This document shows positions 42,951 through 53,690 of a stretch of DNA of 64,000 nucleotides, one piece after another. This DNA is from Microbacterium oxydans. Its GTDB lineage: Bacteria > Actinomycetota > Actinomycetes > Actinomycetales > Microbacteriaceae. The stretch is taken from assembly GCF_026559675.1 (NCBI RefSeq), contig NZ_CP092891.1:3286001-3350000 (forward strand), written 5' to 3'. Under the pieces are notes generated by a model. That model had not been told where the DNA came from and ran no database searches. It worked only from the letters and a program-made list of their open reading frames with translations. The first letter of the stretch is position 1, and each line of letters opens with the position of its first letter. Position numbers and translations under genes: made by a program.

Positions 42951-43856
42951 TCACACGCGGTCGTCGCGGATGTCGGTGATGATCCCGGAGAAGTCGCGCG
43001 CCGCCCCGTCACCGGCCGCGAAGGCCGCGTAGATCTCCTGCGCCAGCCGCCCCATGCGCGCATCCGTCGAGGTCTGCTCGATCGCCTGCAGCGCGAGACC
43101 GAGGTCCTTGGCCATCAGCGCCCCGGCGAAGCCCGGCTGGTAGTCGCGGTTCGCGGGACTCGTGGGCACCGGTCCGGGAACCGGGCAGTTGGTCGTGATC
43201 GACCAGCACTGGCCGGAGGCCTGCGAGACGACGTCGAACAGCGCCTGGTGCTCGAGCCCGAGCCGCTCACCCAGCACGAAGGCCTCGGCCACCGCGATCT
43301 GCGAGACCGCGAGCACCATGTTGTTGCAGACCTTCGCGGCCTGGCCGAGTCCGGGACCACCGCAGTGCACGATGCGCGCGCCCATGACCTCGAGCAGCGG
43401 GCGTGCCGCCGCGTAGTCCTCGTCCGAGCCGCCGACCATGAACGCCAGGGTGCCGTTCTCGGCTCCGACCACGCCGCCCGACACCGGGGCGTCGACGTTG
43501 CGGTGCCCCGCCGCGAGCGCGAGCGCATGCGCGGCCCGCGCCTCGTCGACCGCGATGGTCGACGACTCGATGAAGAGCGTTCCCGGTCGCGCGGCCGCGA
43601 GCAGTTCGGTGCGATACGCCTCGATCACGTGCTTCCCGGCGGGGAACATCGTGATGACGACATCCGCCTCGGTCACGGCGTCCGCACCGCTCGCCGCCAC
43701 CGTGATGCCGGCGGCCCGCGCCGCGTCGATGGCCGCGGGGACGAGGTCGAAGCCGTGCACCTCATGCCCGGCCGCCACGAGGTTCTTCGCCATCGGCAGC
43801 CCCATGTGTCCGAGACCGAGGAACGCCACCACGGGGCGGGAGGCCGGCGTGGTCAT
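42951..43856 (-). CDS. mmsB: 3-hydroxyisobutyrate dehydrogenase
   Basis: A 301-residue NAD(P)-dependent beta-hydroxyacid dehydrogenase: N-terminal Rossmann FLGLGHMGLPMAKNLVAAGHEV, substrate loop DAPVSGG and catalytic Lys segment GLGQAAKVCNNMV. It oxidises 3-hydroxyisobutyrate to methylmalonate semialdehyde in valine degradation, the substrate for MmsA. The ATG overlaps the acyl-CoA dehydrogenase stop (ATGA). Confidence 0.92.
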   Translation of the reverse strand: MTTPASRPVVAFLGLGHMGLPMAKNLVAAGHEVHGFDLVPAAIDAARAAGITVAASGADAVTEADVVITMFPAGKHVIEAYRTELLAAARPGTLFIESSTIAVDEARAAHALALAAGHRNVDAPVSGGVVGAENGTLAFMVGGSDEDYAAARPLLEVMGARIVHCGGPGLGQAAKVCNNMVLAVSQIAVAEAFVLGERLGLEHQALFDVVSQASGQCWSITTNCPVPGPVPTSPANRDYQPGFAGALMAKDLGLALQAIEQTSTDARMGRLAQEIYAAFAAGDGAARDFSGIITDIRDDRV

Positions 43857-45058
43857 GAGGCGCTCCGCATCTGGTCTCCGCTGCTGCGCTGGAGGGAGTT
43901 CGAACCCGCGGGTCGCAGCATCTCGCGTCCGACGATCAGTCGCATGATCTCGTTCGTCCCCTCCAGGATCTGGTGCACCCGCAGATCGCGGACGACCCTC
44001 TCGATCCCGTAGTCCTGCAGGTATCCGTACCCGCCGTGCAGCTGCAGGGCGCGGTTGGCGACGTCGAAGCCGGCGTCGGTCGCGAAGCGCTTGGCCATCG
44101 CGCAGCGCATGGTGGCGTCGGGAGCGTGCTCGTCGACCGCCTGCGCGCCGTCGCGCACCATCAGTCGGGCGGCGTGCAGCTCGGTGCGCATGTCGGCGAT
44201 CGCGAACAGGATCGACTGCTTCTCCGAGAGGGGCTCCCCGAAGGCGACCCGCTCGTGCACGTACTGCACGGCCCGGTCGAGCGCCCATTCCGCGCCACCG
44301 AGCGAGCAGGCGGCGATGTTGAGGCGGCCGCCGTTGAGGGCCGACATCGCGATCGCGAAACCGCGGCCCTCGTCACCGAGCATGGCGGATGCCGGCACCC
44401 GGAGGCCGTCGAAGATCACCTGTCGCGTCGGCTGTGCATTCCAGCCCATCTTCTTCTCCAGGGCTCCGAAGCTCAGCCCCTCGGCGTCGCCGGGGACGAG
44501 GAAGGCGCTGATCCCGCGGGCACCCGGCTCCCCCGTGCGCGCCATCACGACGTAGACGGCGGCCTCGCCGGCGCCCGAGATGAACTGCTTGACACCGGTG
44601 AGCACGTAGTCGTCGCCGTCGCGCACGGCACTGGTCGCGACGTTCGCGGCATCCGACCCGACGCCCGGCTCGGTGAGGCAGTAGCCGCCGAACTCCGCCA
44701 TGGCGGTGAGCTTCGGCAGCCATTGGCCGCGCTGCGCCTCGTCGCCGTAGGTGTCGATCATCCACACCACCATGTTGTGGATGGAGATGTAGGCGGCGAC
44801 CGCGGGGTCGCCCTTGGCGAGCTCTTCGAAGATCGCGACGGTGTCGGTGCGGCTGAGCCCGGTGCCGCCGAACTCCTCGTCGACGTAGATGCCGCCGAGG
44901 CCCAGCTCGCCGCCGCGATTCAGCGACTCCCGCGGGAACAGGTGCTTCTCGTCGCGCTCGGCGGCGTACGGGGCGAGCTCGGTCTCCGCGAACTCGCGGA
45001 CGGCGCCGAGGATCGCCTCGCGCTCCTCGGCGGTGGTGGTGACGGTGGTCATGGTCAT
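43853..45058 (-). CDS. Acyl-CoA dehydrogenase, isobutyryl-CoA type
   Basis: A 401-residue flavoprotein with complete acyl-CoA dehydrogenase signatures (YCLTEPGVGSDAAN, MGWNAQPTRQVIFDG, and YGYLQDYGIERVVRDLRVHQ with the EGTNEI FAD contact). Operon position between mmsA and mmsB points to isobutyryl-CoA (valine pathway). Electrons would pass to EtfAB encoded 4 kb away. A second ATG two codons in is an alternative start. Confidence 0.9.
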   Translation of the reverse strand: MTMTTVTTTAEEREAILGAVREFAETELAPYAAERDEKHLFPRESLNRGGELGLGGIYVDEEFGGTGLSRTDTVAIFEELAKGDPAVAAYISIHNMVVWMIDTYGDEAQRGQWLPKLTAMAEFGGYCLTEPGVGSDAANVATSAVRDGDDYVLTGVKQFISGAGEAAVYVVMARTGEPGARGISAFLVPGDAEGLSFGALEKKMGWNAQPTRQVIFDGLRVPASAMLGDEGRGFAIAMSALNGGRLNIAACSLGGAEWALDRAVQYVHERVAFGEPLSEKQSILFAIADMRTELHAARLMVRDGAQAVDEHAPDATMRCAMAKRFATDAGFDVANRALQLHGGYGYLQDYGIERVVRDLRVHQILEGTNEIMRLIVGREMLRPAGSNSLQRSSGDQMRSAS

Positions 45059-45080
45059 CGTGGTTCCTCGTGGGAGTGGA

Positions 45081-46583
<1,503 letters not shown>

Positions 46584-46646
46584 TGTGTGACATCCCTCCG
46601 TGCCGTCGTTGGCACATTGGCGAGTTTACTCTGGCGCCCGGACATT

Positions 46647-46664
46647 TACTAGGACGTCCTTGTA
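46647..46664. promoter_or_regulatory. Palindromic operator upstream of mmsA
   Basis: TACTAGGACGTCCTTGTA is an 18-bp palindrome with one mismatched pair around the centre GGACGTCC. It overlaps the expected -35 position of the minus-strand promoter (TAAACT at 46628-46623), so it is a likely repressor site for the valine/methylmalonate operon. No regulator gene is adjacent. Confidence 0.6.
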
Positions 46665-46842
46665 TTTCGAGCCACTCCTTCCTCCCCCACGGATCGAGGT
46701 TGTTCGCGCCGCGTTCACCGCCGCGTCATCTGGCCCGGGTACAACTGCAGATGCGCGGACAGAGACTCAGACCGGATCGGGTGTCACGTCTACCGCGCGC
46801 ACGGTGGGCACTCTCGCTCCCGTTGCGGCTCCCACGCCGCGA

Positions 46843-46872
46843 GACCCCCGCCGAATCGGGTCGGCGGGGGTC
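46843..46872 (+). terminator. GC-rich stem-loop (terminator-like)
   Basis: GACCCCCGCCGA, a 6-nt loop, and TCGGCGGGGGTC form a perfect 12-bp stem followed by CTCTTCGT. No annotated gene on the plus strand ends before it, so it either terminates an unannotated transcript or acts from the minus side. Confidence 0.65.
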
Positions 46873-46998
46873 CTCTTCGTGGCGGTGCCGACGACCTGCC
46901 TCCGGTCGCATCAGAAGTAGAATCGACGGTGCGCCGCCACCCCTGGCGCATCCGCTTCGGCGTCCCGATCCCGGACGCCCGTCACCGAGGACTCCACC

Positions 46999-47583
46999 TT
47001 GTCCGAACCTCTCACCGTGTCCATCCGCCGCGAAGTCGACCCCGAGCGCATCGTCGAGGCGACCGCCTGGGTGCAGACGGGGGTGAACCTCGCGACGAAG
47101 TATCCGGGCTTCCTCGGCTCCGGCTGGGTCCGTGCCGGCGAGGATTCTCAGGTCTGGCACATGCTCTACCGCTTCGCGAGCGAGGATTCGCTCACGGCCT
47201 GGGAGCAGTCGGCCGAGCGGGCGTGGTGGCTGTCGATGGGCGAGGGCTTCGTGCGCAGCGAGCGCTCGAAGCGCCGGACCGGGATCGAGGGCTGGTTCGA
47301 CGAGCCCACGACCGGCACCATCACGCTCCCGTCCCCCGACGGCACCACCGAGACGGTCGCGGTCGCGCCGGCTCCCCCGCGCTGGAAGCAGGCGACGTCG
47401 ATCTGGCTGGGCTTCTTCCCCGTGAACCTCGCCTTCACGTACGCGATGAGCCCCGTCCCCGGATGGAACGAGCTGCCGATCTGGCTGCGCGTGCTCGTCA
47501 CCACGCTGGTGCTCACGCCGATCATGGCGTACTGGGTGCTCCCGTTCGTGACGCGCTCGCTGCGGAGCTGGCTCACGCGCTGA
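46999..47583 (+). CDS. ABM-domain membrane-anchored protein
   Basis: A 194-residue protein with an N-terminal antibiotic-biosynthesis-monooxygenase-like ferredoxin fold (LTVSIRREVDPERIVEATAWV, VWHMLYRFASEDSLTAWEQS) and two C-terminal membrane helices (IWLGFFPVNLAFTYAMS, VLVTTLVLTPIMAYWVLPF). It starts with TTG, preceded by GAGGA. TAGAAT at 46918 could drive it with a roughly 70-nt leader. Function unknown; such proteins are common in actinobacteria. Confidence 0.75.
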   Translation: MSEPLTVSIRREVDPERIVEATAWVQTGVNLATKYPGFLGSGWVRAGEDSQVWHMLYRFASEDSLTAWEQSAERAWWLSMGEGFVRSERSKRRTGIEGWFDEPTTGTITLPSPDGTTETVAVAPAPPRWKQATSIWLGFFPVNLAFTYAMSPVPGWNELPIWLRVLVTTLVLTPIMAYWVLPFVTRSLRSWLTR

Positions 47584-47675
47584 CCACTCCTCGGTCGTCC
47601 GCACCATCGCGACGGCCCGGGTTTTCCCGTCCCCTCGCCGAGCACGGGCGCGCACCCTGCCGCTACGGTGGGGCC

Positions 47676-48122
47676 ATGCGACCGACTCCGCATCCCCCTC
47701 GTGCCCTCCGGATCGCGCTCGCCTCCGTCGCCTCCTTCCAGCTCCTGTCCGCACTGGCCGGGATGGTGGGGCTGACGATCGGCGGCGGGATGGGGCTGCC
47801 GAGGGAGTGGATCGAGGGCAGCGCGTTCGACTCCTACGTGTGGCCGGGGATCATCCTCGGCGTCGTCGTCGGCGGGGTGCAGGCGCTGGCGCTCCTCGCG
47901 CAGTTCGGGCGGTTCCGCCTCACCTGGGGGATGCACGCGGCCGCCGGGCTCACGATGATGATCTGGATCTTCGTGGAGATCGCCATCATGCTCGTCTGGT
48001 CGCCGCTGCACGGCATCTACTTCGCGACGGGCCTGCTCCAGACCGCGCTCGCCGTCCTCGCGCTGGGCGCCTGGCCACGGCCGTTCCTCGCCCGCGAGCC
48101 CCGGCGGATGCCCGAGCGCTGA
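47676..48122 (+). CDS. Small four-helix membrane protein
   Basis: A 148-residue protein with four hydrophobic helices (IALASVASFQLLSALAGMVGLTI, GIILGVVVGGVQALALLAQF, HAAAGLTMMIWIFVEIAIML, ATGLLQTALAVLALGAW). TACGGT lies exactly 6 nt before the ATG, a leaderless arrangement. No function is recognised. It converges with the LysR gene. Confidence 0.72.
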   Translation: MRPTPHPPRALRIALASVASFQLLSALAGMVGLTIGGGMGLPREWIEGSAFDSYVWPGIILGVVVGGVQALALLAQFGRFRLTWGMHAAAGLTMMIWIFVEIAIMLVWSPLHGIYFATGLLQTALAVLALGAWPRPFLAREPRRMPER

Positions 48123-48137
48123 CACGCCCGCCGCGGG

Positions 48138-49037
48138 TCATCCTCCGGCGACGGCGAGACGGAGCATCCGGTCGATCTCGGCCACCGCGTCGGTGAGCGG
48201 TCCCGGACGGCGCACCAGGTGGATGGTGTTGATCGGCGGGTCATCGGTCTCGCACACGACGACGAGTCGGCCGTCGGCGAGCTCGTCCGCGATCAGGTAG
48301 GCGGGCAGCACGGTGACCCCGGCACCGGCGACCGCTGCCGCGGCGAGCGCACGCAGGTCGGGCACGATCAGTGCGGGCTCGCGCTCCAGCCGGACGCCGA
48401 ACACATGGCGCCAGAACCGCCGCAGAATGGGCACGTCGTGCGCATAGGCGAGGAGCGGGATGCCCTCGAGCGCCGCGGGGGCCAGCTCGGCGGAGGGCGT
48501 GAGGCCTCGCGACGGAGCAGCGACGAGGACGAACTCCTCGTCGACGAGGGCGGCCGCGGGAAGGGCGCGCCCCTTCGGCCGCACGGCGGAGATCACCAGG
48601 TCCAGGCTGCCGACCCGAAGCTGCTCCAACAGCTCATCCGCGATCCCCTCGGTGACCGCGATGCGGCGGCCCGCGTCGATCAGCGGCGCCAGAGCCGGCA
48701 TCGCCACGCGCTCGACGAACTCGGCGGCGCCGCCGATCCGCACCGCCGGGCTCTCGGCCGGCTCCGGACCGCCGACCACGAGCGCGAGCGCGTCCAGCGG
48801 ACCGGAGAGCCGGGCGGCGAGGTCGTCGCCGCGGGGAGTGGGACGGATCCCGCGAGCATGCCGGACGAACAGCGGCTCCCCCATGCTCCGCTCCAGCGCC
48901 TGCAGCTGGGCGGTCACGGAGGACTGCGCGAGCCCCAGCGTCCGTGCGGCCGCCGACACCGACCCCGATCGGTGCGCGGCGAGGAACGTGCGCCAGAGGG
49001 CGATGTCTCCCAGACCATCGGAATTCCGATTGCTCAT
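48138..49037 (-). CDS. LysR family transcriptional regulator
   Basis: A 299-residue LysR protein: N-terminal winged helix (WRTFLAAHRSGSVSAAARTLGLAQSSVTAQLQALE) and a periplasmic-binding-protein-like effector domain. TAGATT lies 6 nt before the ATG (leaderless). It diverges from a DJ-1/PfpI-type gene, the classic LysR-target arrangement. GGAA-N3-TTCC in the 95-bp spacer is a possible half-site pair. Confidence 0.9.
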   Translation of the reverse strand: MSNRNSDGLGDIALWRTFLAAHRSGSVSAAARTLGLAQSSVTAQLQALERSMGEPLFVRHARGIRPTPRGDDLAARLSGPLDALALVVGGPEPAESPAVRIGGAAEFVERVAMPALAPLIDAGRRIAVTEGIADELLEQLRVGSLDLVISAVRPKGRALPAAALVDEEFVLVAAPSRGLTPSAELAPAALEGIPLLAYAHDVPILRRFWRHVFGVRLEREPALIVPDLRALAAAAVAGAGVTVLPAYLIADELADGRLVVVCETDDPPINTIHLVRRPGPLTDAVAEIDRMLRLAVAGG

Positions 49038-49132
49038 ACCGTGAATCTATCGGAAGTGTTCCTGACAGGAGTCCGTTGTCCCCGGTATCGACTTCCGCAA
49101 CGGGAGCCGTCGCCCATCCCGAAGGAGCCCTC

Positions 49133-49798
49133 ATGTCCACCGTCCTCTTCGTCGTGACCGCCGCCCGCAGCTGGACCCTCAGCGACGGCACCGAGCACCC
49201 CACCGGATTCTGGGCGGAGGAGCTGGTGACCCCGTGGCGACTGCTGACCGCGGCGGGCCATGACGTCGTCTTCGCCACTCCCGGCGGGGTCGCCCCTGTC
49301 GTGGATGCCGCGAGCCTCGGCGACGGTGACGCCGCCGCTGTCGCGGAGATCCCCGGCCTCGCGGCGCCGCTCGTGCTGGCCGACGTCGAGGCGTCCGCGT
49401 TCGATGCCGTCTACTACCCCGGCGGTCACGGCCCGATGCAGGACCTCGCTCACGACCTCGACTCGGCCGCGCTGATCTCGGCGACCATCGCGGCAGGACG
49501 ACCCCTGGCCGCGGTCTGCCACGGCCTGGCCGCCCTCCTGCCCGCGCGCACGGAGGTCGGTGACCCGGTGGTCGCCGGACGGCGGATCACCGGCTTCTCC
49601 GACGAGGAGGAGCGCCTGGGCGGGCTCGCCGACCGCGCGCCGTTCCTGCTCGAGAGCGCACTGCGCGATCTCGGCGCCGACGTCGAGGTCGCCACGGCGT
49701 GGAGCGATCACACGATCGTGGACGGCCTGCTCATCACCGGACAGAACCCGCAGTCCTCGGAGTCGGCGGCTCGCGCCCTGCTCACCGCTCTCGCCTGA
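49133..49798 (+). CDS. DJ-1/PfpI-type glutamine amidotransferase-like protein
   Basis: A 221-residue protein with the DJ-1/PfpI fold. The nucleophile elbow is AAVCHGLAAL, with the family loop YYPGGHGPMQDL and an upstream Glu. Resembles Hsp31-like glyoxalase/deglycase or stress chaperone members; activity unproven. GAAGGAG precedes the ATG at 49133, so longer frames are rejected. Probably controlled by the divergent LysR protein. Confidence 0.85.
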   Translation: MSTVLFVVTAARSWTLSDGTEHPTGFWAEELVTPWRLLTAAGHDVVFATPGGVAPVVDAASLGDGDAAAVAEIPGLAAPLVLADVEASAFDAVYYPGGHGPMQDLAHDLDSAALISATIAAGRPLAAVCHGLAALLPARTEVGDPVVAGRRITGFSDEEERLGGLADRAPFLLESALRDLGADVEVATAWSDHTIVDGLLITGQNPQSSESAARALLTALA

Positions 49799-49848
49799 GA
49801 GCCTGCGAGCGCCGGCTCCCGTCGTCCGCTCCCGTCAGGCCACTCCCC

Positions 49849-51015
49849 TCAGATCACGCCGACCGAGGTCAGCGCGTGCTCGGCCGCACCGAGCAGCAGC
49901 CGGTCGGCGGCGAGGGAGGCCGGGAGGATGCGCAGCCCCTCCGCGTTCTCGGCCATGGCGCGAGCGGCCACGGCGGAGGCGAAGCTCTCCGGGTCGAGTT
50001 CCTCGAGCTGCGCGAGGAAGCCGCCGAGCACGACCACCGAGGGGTTGAGGATGTTCACGGCATCCGCGATCGCCTGCGCGAGCACACCGCGCTGGCGATC
50101 GCACTCCTCACGGACCGGATCGTCGTCGGATGCCGCGGCGAGAGCGTCCGCGAGGGCCGTGTCGTCCGCGGCGGCGAGTCCGAGCAGGTCGAGAAGGCGA
50201 GCGCGGCTGACGTCGTCCTCGAGGACGGTGGTGCGATCCGCATCCACCCGGTTCTGCCCGAACTCCCCCGCGTAGCCGCCGACCCCGCCCACCGGGGAGC
50301 CGTGCACGATGATCCCGCCACCGATGCCGGAGGGTCCGCCGTTGAGGTAGACGACGTCGTTCGCGCCGTGCGCCGCCCCGAACAGGTGCTCGGCGAGAGC
50401 GCCGAGGCTCGCGTCGTTGCCCACCGCGACCGGCAGGCCCGTCGCGTCGGCGATCAGCGCGCGCAGCGGAGCATCCGTCCAGCCGAGGTGCGGCGCGTTC
50501 CGCACGAGCCCGTCGGCCGCGCGGACCAGCCCGGGCACCGCGGCGCCGACGGCGACGAGCCGTGCCTCTCGGAGCGGACCGGCGCGCCAGCGGTCGACGA
50601 CCTCGGAGACGAGGGCCGCGACCTCCTCGGCCGTGAGCAGGGAGGCGGACTCGATGCGCTCACGGACCGAGATCGTGCGCGCGAGGTCGACCGCCGCGAT
50701 CTCCACCGCGTCGATCTCGGGGTTCACCGCGATCACCACGGTCGAGGGCGCTGCCGCGACGACCGGCGAGGGCCGTCCGACCCTGCCCACCGGATCCGGA
50801 TCGCGCTCCACGACCCATCCGTCGGTCACGAGCTCGGCGACGAGGTCGGCGATCGTGGAGCGATTCAGCCCCGTGGCGGCGGTCAGCTGCGCTCGCGACT
50901 GCGCTCCGCCCCGGTGCACGAGGCGCAGGACGCGGGCGAGGTTGCGCGAGCGCACGCCATCGCCGGGCTCCTTGGGCGCAGCGGTTCCGCCGAGCTCCGG
51001 CGCAGCATCCGTCAC
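49849..51015 (-). CDS. ROK-family repressor, XylR-type
   Basis: A 388-residue ROK regulator: N-terminal winged helix (LVHRGGAQSRAQLTAATGLNRSTIADLVAELV) and sugar-kinase-like domain (GAAVPGLV, GNDASLGALAEH, GIGGGIIVHG). It lacks the CxCGxxGCxE zinc motif. GAGGAAG precedes the GTG start. It diverges from xylA with a perfect 7-bp-arm operator between, the standard layout of a xylose repressor. Confidence 0.87.
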   Translation of the reverse strand: MTDAAPELGGTAAPKEPGDGVRSRNLARVLRLVHRGGAQSRAQLTAATGLNRSTIADLVAELVTDGWVVERDPDPVGRVGRPSPVVAAAPSTVVIAVNPEIDAVEIAAVDLARTISVRERIESASLLTAEEVAALVSEVVDRWRAGPLREARLVAVGAAVPGLVRAADGLVRNAPHLGWTDAPLRALIADATGLPVAVGNDASLGALAEHLFGAAHGANDVVYLNGGPSGIGGGIIVHGSPVGGVGGYAGEFGQNRVDADRTTVLEDDVSRARLLDLLGLAAADDTALADALAAASDDDPVREECDRQRGVLAQAIADAVNILNPSVVVLGGFLAQLEELDPESFASAVAARAMAENAEGLRILPASLAADRLLLGAAEHALTSVGVI

Positions 51016-51076
51016 ATCTTCCTCGCATTCGGTTTCCGGCCAGTCTAGGAGGTGGACAACCTCGACATCAGGTTAT

Positions 51077-51095
51077 ATGTTGTTGCTCACAACAT
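51077..51095. promoter_or_regulatory. Xylose repressor operator
   Basis: ATGTTGT-TGCTC-ACAACAT is a perfect inverted repeat with 7-bp arms. It lies 41 bp before xylA and 62 bp before the ROK gene start and is unusually AT-rich for the region, so it should control both divergent genes. Confidence 0.7.
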
Positions 51096-51135
51096 TTATG
51101 CAGCGCCGCCGCGCGGCACCATGCGAAGGAGCATC

Positions 51136-52326
51136 ATGAGCCTCACCCCGACCCGCGACGACAAGTTCTCCTTCGGCCTCTGGACGGTGGGTTACAACGG
51201 CACCGATCCCTTCGGCGGCCCGACGCGTCCGGCGCTCGACGTCGTGCACGCGGTCGAGAAGCTCGCCGAGCTGGGCGCCTACGGCCTCACCTTCCACGAC
51301 GACGACCTCTTCGCCTTCGGCTCCACCGACGCCGAGCGGCAGACCCAGATCGACCGCCTCAAGGGCGCCCTCGCCGACACGGGCCTGATCGTGCCGATGG
51401 TCACCACGAACCTGTTCAGCGCCCCGGTCTTCAAGGACGGCGGCTTCACCTCGAACGACCGGCAGGTGCGGCGCTACGCCCTGCGGAAGGTCTTCCGCCA
51501 GCTCGACCTCGGCGCCGAGCTGGGAGCCAAGACCTTCGTGATGTGGGGCGGCCGCGAGGGGGCGGAGTACGACTCCGCGAAGGACGTGCGCGCCGCCCTC
51601 GAGCGCTACCGCGAGGCCGTGAACCTGCTCGGCGACTACGTGACCGACAAGGGGTACGACATCCGGTTCGCGATCGAGCCGAAGCCCAACGAGCCGCGCG
51701 GTGACATCCTGCTCCCCACGCTCGGACACGCGATCGCGTTCATCGACTCCCTGGAGCGCCCCGAGCTCGTCGGCGTGAACCCGGAGGTGGGGCACGAGCA
51801 GATGGCCGGCCTGAACTTCGCCGCCGGCATCGCCCAGGCCCTGTTCCACGGCAAGCTCTTCCACATCGACCTCAACGGCCAGCGCGGGATCAAGTACGAC
51901 CAGGACCTGGTGTTCGGGCACGGCGATCTGCACAACGCCTTCGCGCTCGTCGACCTGCTGGAGAACGGCGGCCCCGGCGGCGTGCCCGCCTACGAGGGTC
52001 CGCGGCACTTCGACTACAAGCCCAGCCGCACGGAGGACGAGGACGGCGTCTGGGCGTCGGCCGCCGCCAACATGCGCACCTACCTGCTGCTGAAGGAGCG
52101 CGCCGCGGCCTTCCGCGCCGACCCGGAGGTGCAGGAGGCCCTGGCCGCCGCGCGCGTGGCCGAGCTGTCGACGCCCACGCTGAACCCCGGCGAGAGCTAC
52201 GACGCATTCCTCGCGGACCGCAGCGCCTACGAGGACTTCGACGCCGATGCGTACCTCGGCGGTCACGGCTTCGGCTTCGTGCGGCTGCAGCAGCTCGCCA
52301 CGGAGCACCTCCTCGGCGCACGCTGA
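51136..52326 (+). CDS. xylA: Xylose isomerase
   Basis: A 396-residue isomerase converting D-xylose to D-xylulose. Metal and catalytic segments are seen: [25 protein letters not shown] and [22 protein letters not shown]; the N-terminus [11 protein letters not shown] matches actinobacterial class I enzymes in length and sequence. GAAGGAG precedes the ATG at 51136. Followed 5 nt later by xylB. Confidence 0.95.
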   Translation: MSLTPTRDDKFSFGLWTVGYNGTDPFGGPTRPALDVVHAVEKLAELGAYGLTFHDDDLFAFGSTDAERQTQIDRLKGALADTGLIVPMVTTNLFSAPVFKDGGFTSNDRQVRRYALRKVFRQLDLGAELGAKTFVMWGGREGAEYDSAKDVRAALERYREAVNLLGDYVTDKGYDIRFAIEPKPNEPRGDILLPTLGHAIAFIDSLERPELVGVNPEVGHEQMAGLNFAAGIAQALFHGKLFHIDLNGQRGIKYDQDLVFGHGDLHNAFALVDLLENGGPGGVPAYEGPRHFDYKPSRTEDEDGVWASAAANMRTYLLLKERAAAFRADPEVQEALAAARVAELSTPTLNPGESYDAFLADRSAYEDFDADAYLGGHGFGFVRLQQLATEHLLGAR

Positions 52327-52331
52327 CCGGC

Positions 52332-53663
52332 ATGGCACTCGTCCTCGGCGTCGACTCCTCGACGCAGTCGTGCAAGGTCGTGGTGTTCGACACCACGGTT
52401 CCGACCGACACCGCGGCCGATGCCGTCGTCCGCACCGGTCGCGCTCCGCACCCCGACGGCACCTCGGTCGACCCCGAAGCCTGGTGGCGCGCACTGCGGA
52501 CCGCGATCGCGGATGCCGGCGGCCTCGACGACATCGAGTCCTGGGCGATCGGCGGGCAGCAGCACGGCATGGTCGCGCTGGACGCCGAGGGCCGTGTCAT
52601 CCGTGATGCGCTGCTGTGGAACGACACCCGGTCCGCGGAGGCCGCGGATGCTCTGGTCGCGGAGTTCGGGGCGCAGGAGCTGGCGGATCGCACCGGGCTC
52701 GTGCCCGTGGCATCCTTCACGATCTCGAAGGTGCGCTGGCTCCGCGACCACGAACCGGAGAACGCGGCGCGGGTCGCGGCGGTCGCGCTCCCGCACGACT
52801 GGCTCACCTGGCGCCTGCGCGGCTACGGACCGGCCGGCGGCGAGGGAGTGACGCACGGCCCCGTCCTCGAGGAGCTGGTGACCGACCGCTCCGACGCCTC
52901 GGGCACCGGCTACTGGAACCCGGCGACGGGAGAGTACGACCGCGAGCTGTTCGCCGCCGCCCTCGGGCACGACGCCGTCCTGCCCCGCGTGCTCGGTGCC
53001 GACGAATCCGTGACGGATGCTGCCGGCCGCCGAGTCGCGCCCGGCGCCGGCGACAACGCCGCGGCCGCCCTGGGCCTCGGCGCGGGTCCGGGCGACGTCG
53101 TCGTCTCGATCGGCACGAGCGGCACGGTGTTCGCGGTCAGTCCGACGCCCTCCTCTGATGCCTCCGGGATCATCGCCGGGTTCGCGTCCGCCGACGGACA
53201 CTTCCTTCCGCTGGTGTGCACGCTCAACGCGGCGCGCGTCCTCGACGTCACGGCCGCTCTTCTCGGCGTCGACCACGAGGAGCTGAGTCGCCTCGCGCTG
53301 GCCGCGACCCCCGGAGCCGACGGCCTGTCACTCCTCCCCTACTTCGAGGGCGAGCGCACCCCGAACCTCCCGGATGCCACCGCGACGCTGAGCGGCATGA
53401 CGCTCGCCTCCACGACCCGCGAGAACCTCGCGCGCGCGGCCGTGGAGGGGATGCTGTCCGGCCTCGGCGCGGGCCTCGACGCCCTCCGTGCGGACGGGGT
53501 GCCGCTGCACCGCGCGCTGCTGATCGGCGGCGGGGCGCAGTCCCCCGCCGTTCGCGCGATCGCCCCGGCGGTGCTCGGCATCCCGGTCGAGGTGCCGCCC
53601 GCGGGCGAGTACGTCGCGCTCGGCGCCGCCCGGCAGGCCGCCGCGGTCCTCGCCGTCGGCTGA
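52332..53663 (+). CDS. xylB: Xylulokinase
   Basis: A 443-residue FGGY carbohydrate kinase phosphorylating D-xylulose. Visible: [16 protein letters not shown] at the N-terminus, [11 protein letters not shown] and WNDTRS in the substrate domain, [13 protein letters not shown] and LIGGGAQSP in the ATP domain. Slightly shorter than E. coli XylB (about 480), normal for actinobacteria. Operon partner of xylA. Confidence 0.93.
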   Translation: MALVLGVDSSTQSCKVVVFDTTVPTDTAADAVVRTGRAPHPDGTSVDPEAWWRALRTAIADAGGLDDIESWAIGGQQHGMVALDAEGRVIRDALLWNDTRSAEAADALVAEFGAQELADRTGLVPVASFTISKVRWLRDHEPENAARVAAVALPHDWLTWRLRGYGPAGGEGVTHGPVLEELVTDRSDASGTGYWNPATGEYDRELFAAALGHDAVLPRVLGADESVTDAAGRRVAPGAGDNAAAALGLGAGPGDVVVSIGTSGTVFAVSPTPSSDASGIIAGFASADGHFLPLVCTLNAARVLDVTAALLGVDHEELSRLALAATPGADGLSLLPYFEGERTPNLPDATATLSGMTLASTTRENLARAAVEGMLSGLGAGLDALRADGVPLHRALLIGGGAQSPAVRAIAPAVLGIPVEVPPAGEYVALGAARQAAAVLAVG

Positions 53664-53690
53664 GCCGGTCGGGCCGCGGATCCGCTCAGG

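Larger units (their letters stand above)
46584..46998. other. 415-bp intergenic region with operator, promoters and hairpin
   Basis: No credible protein gene is seen here. From left to right it holds the mmsA leader, a minus-strand -10 TAAACT (46628-46623), an 18-bp palindrome (46647-46664), a stretch of about 170 bp with no recognised feature, a strong terminator-like hairpin (46843-46872) and a plus-strand -10 TAGAAT (46918-46923) for the next gene. The unexplained stretch ending in a terminator could encode a small RNA. Confidence 0.6.
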
